This document shows positions 18,554 to 25,765 of a DNA stretch of 64,000 nucleotides, in pieces (within the stretch, counting starts at the first letter, position 1; each line of letters opens with the position of its first letter). The notes under the pieces were generated by a model. That model worked only from the letters and a program-made list of their open reading frames with translations, searched no databases and was not told the origin of the DNA. The position numbers and the translations under genes are program-made. Where the stretch lies: assembly GCA_036725345.1 (NCBI GenBank), contig DAIMEJ010000007.1:1-64000 (forward strand), given 5' to 3'. The stretch is from JAPLJU01 sp036725345 (GTDB lineage Bacteria > Desulfobacterota > Syntrophia > Syntrophales > UBA2192).

Positions 18554-19876
18554 CTATCTTCCGCTCTTACTGAACACCTCCCAGCTTTTCAGGATATCCA
18601 CGGCGCTTTTCAGCTGGTTGTCCCGTGTCAGGGGATCCTGTTCTTTCTTCTCGGGCGCCGCCTTCGGAGGCGCTTCCTTCGGCTGGGCCTTTTCCTTGTC
18701 TCCCCGGATATGGCCCCTGAGATCCTTTTCCCGGATGATCGTCTCCGGCCCTTCCTCCTCTTCGGACGCTTTCACAAACTCGACCACGATGTCCGGCACG
18801 ATGCCTTCCGCCTGGATAGATCTTCCCTTGGGCGTGAAGTATTTCGCCGTTGAAAGCTTGATGGCGGAGCCGTCCTCGAGAGGAATGACCGTCTGAACGG
18901 ATCCCTTGCCGAAAGTCTTTGTCCCCAGGATGATCGCCCGGCTGTTGTCCTGCAGGGCTCCCGAAATGATCTCCGAGGCGCTCGCCGTCCCCTCGTTGAC
19001 GATCACGACCATCGGGCAGAGCGGTTCGCTCCCGTCGTCCCTCGCCACAAAAGTCGCCTCGACGGTCTTCACCCTGCCCTTCGTCGCGACGATGGTGCCG
19101 GATTTGATAAAGGCGTCGGAGACTCTCACGGCCTGCTCCAGAAGCCCGCCGGGATTGTTCCGCACGTCCAGGACGAGGCCTTTCAGGGGTCTGGTTTTCC
19201 CGTTGATGTCCTGCATGGCTTTCTTCAGTTCGTCCGTTGTCGATTCCTGGAAGTTCGACAGCCGGATATACCCGATGTTTCCATCGAAGACCTGGTGCTT
19301 CACGCTTTTGATTTTGATCGTCGCGCGGGTGATGACGAAGTCTTTCGGCTGCGCGAAGTCCTTCCGCATGATGTTGAGGGTCACCTTCGTGTTTTCGGGG
19401 CCCCGCATCTTCTTGACGGCGTCGGTTATGGCGATCCCCTTCGTGAACTGCCCGTCGATTTTTATGATTTTGTCCCCCGCCTTGATGCCGGCCTTGAAAG
19501 CGGGCGTGTCCTCAATCGGTGAGACGACCGTCAGCTGGTCGTTCTGAAGGGTGATGACAATCCCGAGCCCGCCGAACTGGCCGCTCGTGTCCACCTGGAG
19601 ATCCTTGTACTGGTCCGGCGTCAGGAAGGCGCTGTGAGGATCCAGTGATTTGATCATCCCGTTGATGGCCTCCTGGATGAGCTTGTTGGTCTTCACGTCT
19701 TCAACGTAGTTCTTCTCGACGATGTCGATGACCTCGGTGAAGACCTTCAAACTTTTGTAAGTGCTCGTGTCCACGGCGGCCACCCGGCTGTCGCCGTATG
19801 GGCCGAACATGACGAGAAGGACGGGAAGAAGCCAGAAAGAGACCAGAATGTAAAACCTTTTGTTGAACCTTTTCAT
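18554..19876 (-). CDS. ctpA: S41 family carboxy-terminal processing peptidase
   Basis: Periplasmic serine protease that trims proteins at the C terminus. Domain order: signal anchor (residues 8-24), a PDZ domain (about 85-165), then the S41 catalytic core with Ser 301 in GTASASEI and Lys 324 in TFGKGSVQ, the Ser-Lys dyad of Prc/CtpA. The C-terminal 60 residues are charged. At 440 residues it is a normal CtpA length. GGAGG precedes the ATG. First gene of a ctpA-yibQ-TPR-lipoprotein run on the minus strand. Confidence 0.95.
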   Translation of the reverse strand: MKRFNKRFYILVSFWLLPVLLVMFGPYGDSRVAAVDTSTYKSLKVFTEVIDIVEKNYVEDVKTNKLIQEAINGMIKSLDPHSAFLTPDQYKDLQVDTSGQFGGLGIVITLQNDQLTVVSPIEDTPAFKAGIKAGDKIIKIDGQFTKGIAITDAVKKMRGPENTKVTLNIMRKDFAQPKDFVITRATIKIKSVKHQVFDGNIGYIRLSNFQESTTDELKKAMQDINGKTRPLKGLVLDVRNNPGGLLEQAVRVSDAFIKSGTIVATKGRVKTVEATFVARDDGSEPLCPMVVIVNEGTASASEIISGALQDNSRAIILGTKTFGKGSVQTVIPLEDGSAIKLSTAKYFTPKGRSIQAEGIVPDIVVEFVKASEEEEGPETIIREKDLRGHIRGDKEKAQPKEAPPKAAPEKKEQDPLTRDNQLKSAVDILKSWEVFSKSGR

Positions 19877-20025
19877 AAAAAAACGCCTCCGGATCGCATG
19901 ACCTTTGTATCTTGCAGGTTTTTGAAATTAGCCGTTTTTGCCGTAAATTTCCAGTCTTTTTATTCCCCCGGAGGGCGTCCCGGGCATCCCGATCCGGCCG
20001 GGGCGGACCCCCCGCCCCGGTGCGG

Positions 20026-20787
20026 TCATGACCGCCAGCGGGACAGTATTCCGGCCATGGATGCGCAGCTCGCCGCGATCCCTGAATGCGGGGAGGCCTG
20101 CACCAGGATTTCCTGGTTCATAATCGATCGCGGCACATCCTCGTCCTGGTGCACGGATCCGAGGTGCTTCAGGGGGAACCCGAGGAATCGCCTGCAGATG
20201 GAATCGAGGTGGCGGAAGATCCGGTCGCCCTCCTTTTCATTCATCGAGGAATTGACGATGACGTCGAAGGCGTCCCTGCCGAAGAGCTGGTACAGCACCT
20301 TGATCATCGCGTAGGCGTCGGTGAGGCAGGTCAGTTCGCGGTTGATGACAAGGATATTCCGGTCGGCAAGCAGGTTGAACTGGAGAACAACCTCCGTCAT
20401 TCCGGCGCCGGTGTCCATGAGTACCAGATCGTAACCCTCGAGTGACAGGAGCATCTCCTTGATCATCTCGATCCGTTCGTACAGAAGCTGTGCCATGTCC
20501 CTGACACCGGAGCAGGCGGGAACAAGGTCAAATCCGCCCGGGGTCTTGACGATTACATCCCGGAGCGTTTTCCCGCCGAAGACGACATCCTTCATCGTCC
20601 GGGAGGGCCGTATGCCGAGCATGATGTCCACATTGGCGAGACCGAAGTCGCAGTCGACGACAAGGACCTTCTTACCCTTCGCGGCCAGCGCCGCGGCGAG
20701 GTTGACCGTGATAAAGGTCTTTCCCACGCCACCCTTTCCGCTGGTGATGCACACCATGACGGGTTTTTTCTTTCTTCCGACTTTCAT
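20026..20787 (-). CDS. MinD/FlhG-like P-loop ATPase
   Basis: A 253-residue ParA/MinD superfamily ATPase. The deviant Walker A GKGGVGKT is at residues 17-24 with the signature Lys, the switch I region is CDFGLANVDIMLG, and Walker B reads MDTGAGM, the form usual in FlhG/YlxH-like members. Such proteins position flagella or other polar machines. There is no flagellar gene in the window, so the cargo is unknown. Its start lies one base after the stop of a diguanylate cyclase gene, so the two are very probably expressed together. Confidence 0.88.
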   Translation of the reverse strand: MKVGRKKKPVMVCITSGKGGVGKTFITVNLAAALAAKGKKVLVVDCDFGLANVDIMLGIRPSRTMKDVVFGGKTLRDVIVKTPGGFDLVPACSGVRDMAQLLYERIEMIKEMLLSLEGYDLVLMDTGAGMTEVVLQFNLLADRNILVINRELTCLTDAYAMIKVLYQLFGRDAFDVIVNSSMNEKEGDRIFRHLDSICRRFLGFPLKHLGSVHQDEDVPRSIMNQEILVQASPHSGIAASCASMAGILSRWRS

Positions 20788-20788
20788 T

Positions 20789-21706
20789 TCATTTCCCTTT
20801 CGTTCGCTTCATATCGTCCCGATGAGGTGTTCCCTGCCTGGAGGGCTTCTCCCCCTTCATTTTCAGCAGAAGCTCTCTCTCGCGGAGACTCACGGGTTCG
20901 GCGGCGGCGATGCGCCTTTCGACGCCCCCCGCCGTATAGGAAATCTTGTTCTTGCCGTCTTTCTTGGCCTTGTAGAGTTCCGCGTCGGCCAGGTTGAAGA
21001 ACTCCTCGAGGTCCCCCTTTTCGGAGGGCTCGTACTCCGCCAGGCCGATGCTCGCCGTGGTAATGCATTTCTTCCAGTGGATGTCCGAGATGAACTGCTG
21101 GAGTCTTCGGGCGATCCCGATAGCGTCGACGAGACCCGTCGCCGGCATGAGGATGCCGAATTCGTCTCCTCCGAGACGGCAGAGAAAGTCCGTGGGGCGC
21201 AGCCTGTCTCGCATGAGCAGGCCCACCTCTCTGAGAAATCGGTCCCCCTCGGAATGACCCAGGCTGTCATTGATTTCCTTGAAGTTGTCAAAGTCGAGGA
21301 TGGCCATGCAACAGGACTGTCCTGTGCGTTTCGAACGCGCCATCTCGACACCGAGTTGCATCTTGAAAAAACGCTTGTTATAAAGGCCCGTAAGCTCATC
21401 GGTCAAACTGAGTGATCGTAACTGCCTGTTTTCTCTCTCGATTTCAATAATCCGTCTTACGAGATCGGCCCCCAGTTCCATGACCGCGTCGGCTGTCCGC
21501 TCAAGTTTCTTGCGATCGGCCCTGGGGAGTCTTTCCGTAAGAATCATCAGCAGCTCCCCCCTGCCTGCACTCCCCTCGCGAAGCCAATCCGCTATGACCT
21601 TGTTTTTCTTGATGAATTTTTCTATCGATAGACGCCTGTCGGCCCGACTTCCGGCGACGGTCTTCCTGCCCGTTGTTTCTTGCTTCTTTTGCATGCGTCG
21701 GTTCAT
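20789..21706 (-). CDS. Diguanylate cyclase (GGDEF domain)
   Basis: A 305-residue cytosolic protein that should make c-di-GMP. A basic N terminus and a helical region (residues 25-95) are followed by the GGDEF domain: DELTGLYNKRFF at 103-114, the intact active site GGDEF at 179-183, and RPTD at 170-173, exactly five residues before it, which is the inhibitory I-site RxxD. The start is set at the ATG at 21706 after AAAGGTG. The open frame runs 1.26 kb further upstream only because it is antisense to the neighbouring gene. It is coupled to the MinD/FlhG-like gene. Confidence 0.9.
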   Translation of the reverse strand: MNRRMQKKQETTGRKTVAGSRADRRLSIEKFIKKNKVIADWLREGSAGRGELLMILTERLPRADRKKLERTADAVMELGADLVRRIIEIERENRQLRSLSLTDELTGLYNKRFFKMQLGVEMARSKRTGQSCCMAILDFDNFKEINDSLGHSEGDRFLREVGLLMRDRLRPTDFLCRLGGDEFGILMPATGLVDAIGIARRLQQFISDIHWKKCITTASIGLAEYEPSEKGDLEEFFNLADAELYKAKKDGKNKISYTAGGVERRIAAAEPVSLRERELLLKMKGEKPSRQGTPHRDDMKRTKGK

Positions 21707-21946
21707 CACCTTTCGGCTGGACGGACCAAGATGTAATTCCATGAAATCTGCAAGAAAAGTGCCTTTATGAAGACCTTTTCCTTCCGCCCCGCCCGGTCCT
21801 CGAACGCCTGTACAGTGTCTCCCCGGAAATCCCCTGCAATTGCGGGCGGATTTGAAAAAAAACATGGATTTTTCATGACATATTCTGATACACGCAAATT
21901 CGACAGAAATCAAATATGGCAGGTCAAGGAGCAGGAGGTCGATGAT

Positions 21947-22927
21947 ATGAGAAAGATTGCGGCCGTCACCCTGATGATTCTGTTTCTGGCGTCGCCGGCG
22001 GCGGCCCAGGTGCTCGCGCCCACGGGAGGGTCTGTGTTCTCGGATGAGACGGCCGGCCTTTACAGGATGAACCGGGAGGGGACGCCGATGTCCCCCGGCC
22101 ACGAACGGATGATGGTTGCGGCGAACGCGGCCGGTGTCGGGCAGGTCGAAAAAACCTATGTCGCGAGTGGAGCGACGGGCCCCATCCCGAGACAGCCCCA
22201 CCGGTTGGGCCTTGCCCTCAATTATTATAATTTTGATTATAAAGAGGAGTTGGATTCGCCCCTCAAGAGCACGGAGGAAGAGTGGGTCACGGCCCTGAGA
22301 CTCTACTACAACTATTCCGCCAACGACAGCGGCTACATCCTGCTCTTTGCCGAAGTGTCCCTGGATGACGACACGGATTACGACGGCTCCACGCAGGCGG
22401 GTGTACCCGTCAAACAGACGACGAAAAACGATTTCCGGAGGTTCGAGCTTGACCTCGGTTATACCTTCAAGGGGCGAATGCCTTTGTCCCTCACGCCCTA
22501 TGTCGGTATCGGATACCGGTTCTGGGAGAGGGATCTGGGGGGCTATAAGGAAGACTACAGCTGGTTTTACCTCCCCCTCGGGCTTCGTGCGGCCTGGGCG
22601 CCCCACGAACGGATCTCCGTGGCCCTGAATGCCGCTGTCAACTTCATGTTTGATGGTGAAATGGACGTTTACGACTGGGCATACGAGGACATGACGGTCG
22701 AACTCGACGACAAGATAGGCTGTTCGGTCGAACTCCCCGTGACATTCAACCTGGCACGTCACTGGGCGTTCGTCATGACCCCCTGGTATGAGTACAGCAA
22801 GATCGGACAGAGTGCCTGGGAGCCGATTTTTTTCAAGGACGGGACCTATACGGGTTTTGTACTCAGAGAGCCCTCCAGCCGGACGCATCAGTACGGCCTG
22901 CGGGCCGGTTTGGAATTTGTCTTCTGA
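21947..22927 (+). CDS. Predicted outer-membrane beta-barrel protein
   Basis: A 326-residue protein with a clear signal peptide (MRKIAAVTLMILFLASPAAAQ). After it come alternating hydrophobic/aromatic strands such as HRLGLALNYYNFDY, WVTALRLYYNYS, RFELDLGYTFKG and LTPYVGIGYRF. The C terminus YGLRAGLEFVF ends in Phe, as expected for BAM-assembled barrels. The start has AGGAGG 8 nt upstream; the frame is open further 5' without sense. It is divergent from the GGDEF gene and followed by a strong terminator. I cannot assign it to a named porin family. Confidence 0.72.
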   Translation: MRKIAAVTLMILFLASPAAAQVLAPTGGSVFSDETAGLYRMNREGTPMSPGHERMMVAANAAGVGQVEKTYVASGATGPIPRQPHRLGLALNYYNFDYKEELDSPLKSTEEEWVTALRLYYNYSANDSGYILLFAEVSLDDDTDYDGSTQAGVPVKQTTKNDFRRFELDLGYTFKGRMPLSLTPYVGIGYRFWERDLGGYKEDYSWFYLPLGLRAAWAPHERISVALNAAVNFMFDGEMDVYDWAYEDMTVELDDKIGCSVELPVTFNLARHWAFVMTPWYEYSKIGQSAWEPIFFKDGTYTGFVLREPSSRTHQYGLRAGLEFVF

Positions 22928-22961
22928 GTGGAAACTCGAGGCCTGTGATGATTCATGTTTG

Positions 22962-22992
22962 AAAAGCACCTCCCCGGAGGAGGTGCTTTTTT
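22962..22992 (+). terminator. Terminator after the barrel protein gene
   Basis: A perfect 12-bp stem (AAAAGCACCTCC at 22962-22973 with GGAGGTGCTTTT at 22979-22990), a 5-nt loop and trailing T. Confidence 0.93.
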
Positions 22993-23450
22993 ATTACAGG
23001 GCCGTAAAGCGTCACAGACCCTTCAGGGGATTCCCGGTCCCGTCACTCCGGCGAAGATGATCTCCCTCGTGCCTGTAAAAGGCGTGAAAATCCTTCCGCA
23101 GCAATGAAAAGCGCCGTTTGGCTCCCGGCATGAATATAATTTTGCGGTTGCTTTTTCTCTGGACATTAGAAATAATGGTGTGTATGTAGGGTTTGCCCGT
23201 TGAAGATGCGCTGGTCCCACAGGGGGAGGGAATTTCGGCGGACGGGCGTGAGGCAACCTCGGTGCCCTTCAGAAAGCGGGGTATGGGAGGCAGGACTTGC
23301 AGGCGATTCGGAGGAGATGGCCTGCGCGCAAATCCGGCGACCCCGGGGACGAAAGGAGGGAATGAGGAGAGGAGGCAGGCTGTCCGCATTCCGAAAAAGG
23401 GGACAAAATCCCCCCTATCGAAAAATTTTTTCATGATCAAGGAGGATTAA
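22993..23450. other. Intergenic region upstream of HU, no clear gene
   Basis: About 460 bp without a convincing coding frame; several short frames overlap on both strands. A promoter-like TTGCTT-17 bp-AATAAT occurs near 23148-23176, followed by a GCCCGT/ACGGGC inverted repeat and a GC-rich, purine-rich stretch. This could be a small RNA or a long hup leader. Nothing more specific is visible. Confidence 0.35.
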
Positions 23451-23720
23451 ATGAATAAGGCGGATTTGATCGATGAGGTGGCAAAGGTAGTAGAGACCAA
23501 GAAAGCCGCAGCGGAGGCCGTGGATTGCATGATCGACGCGATTACCAAAGTCCTGAAGAAAAAGGGGAAGGTAACGCTGGTTGGCTTCGGAACCTTCAGC
23601 GTGTCCAAGCGGGCTGCCCGGAAGGGGAGAAACCCCAGGACCGGCAAAGAGATCAAGATTCCTGCTAAGAATGTTCCGAAGTTCACCCCCGGCAAGGAAC
23701 TCAAGGCCGCAGTGAAGTAA
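23451..23720 (+). CDS. HU family nucleoid protein
   Basis: An 89-residue histone-like DNA-binding protein that bends and compacts DNA as a dimer. It has the standard HU layout: two N-terminal helices (MNKADLIDEVAKVVETKKAA), the dimer core VTLVGFGTFSV, and the beta-arm GRNPRTGKEIKIPAKNVPKF with the intercalating Pro. AAGGAGG precedes the ATG and a strong terminator follows. It could also be called HU-beta; it lacks IHF-specific features. Confidence 0.96.
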   Translation: MNKADLIDEVAKVVETKKAAAEAVDCMIDAITKVLKKKGKVTLVGFGTFSVSKRAARKGRNPRTGKEIKIPAKNVPKFTPGKELKAAVK

Positions 23721-23729
23721 AGGACGGTC

Positions 23730-23766
23730 AAAAAACCCCCGGTGCAAACGCCCCGGGGGTTTTTTT
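23730..23766 (+). terminator. Terminator after HU
   Basis: A 13-bp stem (AAAAAACCCCCGG with CCGGGGGTTTTTT), a loop of about 10 nt and extended T, ten bases after the stop. Confidence 0.93.
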
Positions 23767-24034
23767 GCCTCTGATTCGGTCCTGGCGGTCTTTGAGGTCG
23801 AAAAAGGACTCACCCCTGAATTCGATTTGTGATAAAAACGGGCCGACCCCGGTTTTCCACCCGATTCCGGGACGTTTCTTCGTTGTCAACGGATTAAATG
23901 GCTAAGCGTTTAATATTTCAAAGACCTTGCTCCGCGCAGCGGCGGCAACGGGATAGGCTCTCGAGGACAGTTATCTGGGCACGAAAGAGAATCTGAATCG
24001 TTTTCTTTCAGGTGTTGAGCGGAGGGCCTTCCGG

Positions 24035-24520
24035 ATGGCTGTCTTTGCCACGGGAAGCAAGGAGGAATCGCTCGACCTGGTGCAGGAATCTATGTTCCGG
24101 TTCGTGAGGCTATACACCGAGCGACCGGAGGCGGAGTGGAATGTGCTTTTCTACCGCGTCCTGCAAAGCCGGATCACAGACTGGTACAGGCGAAACGCTG
24201 TTCGGAAGCGGTTCATGGTCTGGCTCGGCCCCAGGGCCGGGGAGGACGAGCAGGAAGACCCCCTGCAGGGGATTGCCGACGCAACGGCCCCGGGCCCGGC
24301 CGAGCATGTCTTCAGGCGGGAGTTCGCCGATGCCCTGATGAGGGTCCTCAAGGAGCTTCCCCTGCGGCAGCAGCAGGCCTTTCTTCTCCGGGCCTGGGAG
24401 GGAATGGACGTGGCCCGGACGGCACGCGCCATGGGCTGCTCGGAGGGAAGCGTGAAGACTCACTACTCCCGGGCGGTTCATTCGTTGAGACTCAAGTTGG
24501 AGGCCTTTGACAGTGACTGA
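24035..24520 (+). CDS. RNA polymerase sigma factor, sigma-70/ECF-like
   Basis: A 161-residue sigma factor with regions 2 and 4. Region 2 includes EESLDLVQESMFRF and RITDWYRRNAVRKRF; region 4 includes ELPLRQQQAFLLRAWEGMDVARTARAMGCSEGSVKTHYSRAVHSLR, a typical sigma4 helix-turn-helix. The ATG at 24035 has GGAGGG 8 nt upstream. In-frame upstream DNA back to 23957 also reads like the family N terminus (NRFLSGVERRAFRMA) but offers only CTG as a start. The two genes that follow (DUF3619- and DUF3106-like) are its usual partners. Confidence 0.85.
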   Translation: MAVFATGSKEESLDLVQESMFRFVRLYTERPEAEWNVLFYRVLQSRITDWYRRNAVRKRFMVWLGPRAGEDEQEDPLQGIADATAPGPAEHVFRREFADALMRVLKELPLRQQQAFLLRAWEGMDVARTARAMGCSEGSVKTHYSRAVHSLRLKLEAFDSD

Positions 24521-24890
24521 GGAGATTAGAAGAGAAAAGGGACAGGATGAGCGCATGCTGAAGAGGACGAGAGAGGTTCTGGATGAAAGCGTTGCCAACC
24601 TCGACGACCGGACGCTCGAACGGCTGCGCGGGGCCCGGCTTCGAGCCGTCGAAGCCGCCGATGAACGGCCCGGGCTCCTCCTGCGTTTACCCAGGTGGGT
24701 CAAGGTGAGCGGTCTGGCCACGGCCGCTGCAGGCGTGCTGGTCTTTTCTCTCTGGTTCACTTCGCCGCAGAACGACCTGGCCGTTAAAAACCCCGATGAT
24801 TTCGAGATTGTTCTCGCGAAAGATCAGATAGATCTGTACGAAGATCTGGATTTTTATGGCTGGATGGCGGATGACGAGGACAACGCGTAG
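24513..24890 (+). CDS. DUF3619-like membrane protein, possible anti-sigma factor
   Basis: A protein of about 125 residues with a cytoplasmic N-terminal helix region (TREVLDESVANLDDRTLERLRGARLRAVE), one membrane segment (VSGLATAAAGVLVFSLWF, about residues 68-86) and an acidic C-terminal tail. This layout matches DUF3619 proteins encoded next to sigma factors and is consistent with a membrane anti-sigma factor, which is inference. The start is probably the GTG at 24513 (GGAGG 9 nt upstream), overlapping the sigma gene by 8 nt; TTG at 24507 is possible. Confidence 0.7.
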   Translation: MTEEIRREKGQDERMLKRTREVLDESVANLDDRTLERLRGARLRAVEAADERPGLLLRLPRWVKVSGLATAAAGVLVFSLWFTSPQNDLAVKNPDDFEIVLAKDQIDLYEDLDFYGWMADDEDNA

Positions 24891-25143
24891 GCTTCTGGCC
24901 GTTGCGGTTATTGTCTTGCTTGCCGGCGGTGTTCACGCGAAGGAGGCGGCCACAGCCCCGGAGCCTGAATTTCTGGAATTCCTCGGTACATATGAGAAAG
25001 ACAGTTACAGCGGTATAGACCCCTATCTTTCCGAAAAACCGGGTGCGTCGAGAGACGGGAAACCTTCCGTCGTTGAAAGGAAAAAGGACCGTCGTTCGAA
25101 GGGCAAGGAAAACATCAGGGAAAAGGAATCTGTGGATGAGTAG
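24871..25143 (+). CDS. Small exported protein of unknown function
   Basis: About 90 residues: a basic N terminus (MTRTTRRLLAVAVIVLLAGG) forming a signal peptide, then a short acidic segment (EFLEFLGTYEKDSYSGIDPY) and a basic tail. It overlaps the preceding gene by 20 bp and the following one by 8 bp, so it belongs to the sigma operon. I do not recognise the family. Confidence 0.6.
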   Translation: MTRTTRRLLAVAVIVLLAGGVHAKEAATAPEPEFLEFLGTYEKDSYSGIDPYLSEKPGASRDGKPSVVERKKDRRSKGKENIREKESVDE

Positions 25144-25651
25144 ACGGGCAGGGATATTGGCATTCGCCCTTGGGGTCCTGTTCATGGTCACGCCGATCAC
25201 CGCGGCCGCGCAGGGGACTCGCTGGGATCAGCTCAAGCCGGAGGAGAGGCAGGTTCTGAAGTCTTTCCAGGACCGCTGGGAGCAGCTTCCGCCTGATCGT
25301 CAGGACCGTCTGCGAAGGGGGGCCGAGCGATGGCAGCAGATGACGCCCCAGGAGCGTGATGAAGCCCGGAGCCGTTATCAGAAATGGCGGGAACTTCCAC
25401 CGGAGAAACGCCAGGAAATCCGGAAGCGCTACGATAAATTCAGGACACTTCCGAAGGACGACCAGGACAGGATTCGGCAGTCCTACAGGAAATACCGGGA
25501 ACTTCCGCCGGAGAGGCGGCGGGAACTTCGTGATAAATGGCAGAGGATGACGCCGGACGAAAAACAGGAAACCCGCCGGAGATGGCAGAGACCCTACCCG
25601 GAAACCGGAGGGGATCGGTGGGGTAGAAGTGGGGGTTTTCCAAAACGCTGA
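25136..25651 (+). CDS. DUF3106-like exported repeat protein
   Basis: A 171-residue product with a signal peptide (hydrophobic residues 5-25, cleavage near AAA) followed by about six tandem helical repeats of roughly 20 residues, each like WRELPPEKRQEIRKRYDKF or WQQMTPQERDEARSRYQ. This repeat pattern defines DUF3106 proteins, found beside DUF3619 and sigma-factor genes. It overlaps the previous stop (ATGAGTAG). The inferred role is an envelope or stress-related target of the sigma factor; biochemical function is unknown. Confidence 0.8.
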   Translation: MSRRAGILAFALGVLFMVTPITAAAQGTRWDQLKPEERQVLKSFQDRWEQLPPDRQDRLRRGAERWQQMTPQERDEARSRYQKWRELPPEKRQEIRKRYDKFRTLPKDDQDRIRQSYRKYRELPPERRRELRDKWQRMTPDEKQETRRRWQRPYPETGGDRWGRSGGFPKR

Positions 25652-25700
25652 GACGGCCGTTGCCGACATCACGGGATGAATTTCCCGATTTGATATTTAA

Positions 25701-25732
25701 AAAGGGGTCACGCATTCTGCGCTGACCCCTTT
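25701..25732 (+). terminator. Terminator of the sigma-factor operon
   Basis: A 10-bp stem AAAGGGGTCA / TGACCCCTTT with a 12-nt loop, 50 bp after the DUF3106-like gene. It also works for the convergent gene ending at 25766. Confidence 0.85.
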
Positions 25733-25765
25733 CTCTTGCCTTCGGAACCGCAGGGCCTGCGGTTG

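Noticed and set aside
21707..22969. Minus-strand extension of the diguanylate cyclase frame by more than 400 codons
   Set aside because: It is antisense to the exported barrel-protein gene and shows no domain; the ATG at 21706 with a ribosome site is the better start.
23000..23450. 6S RNA, SRP RNA or cobalamin riboswitch upstream of HU
   Set aside because: Conserved core sequences of these families are not found on inspection.
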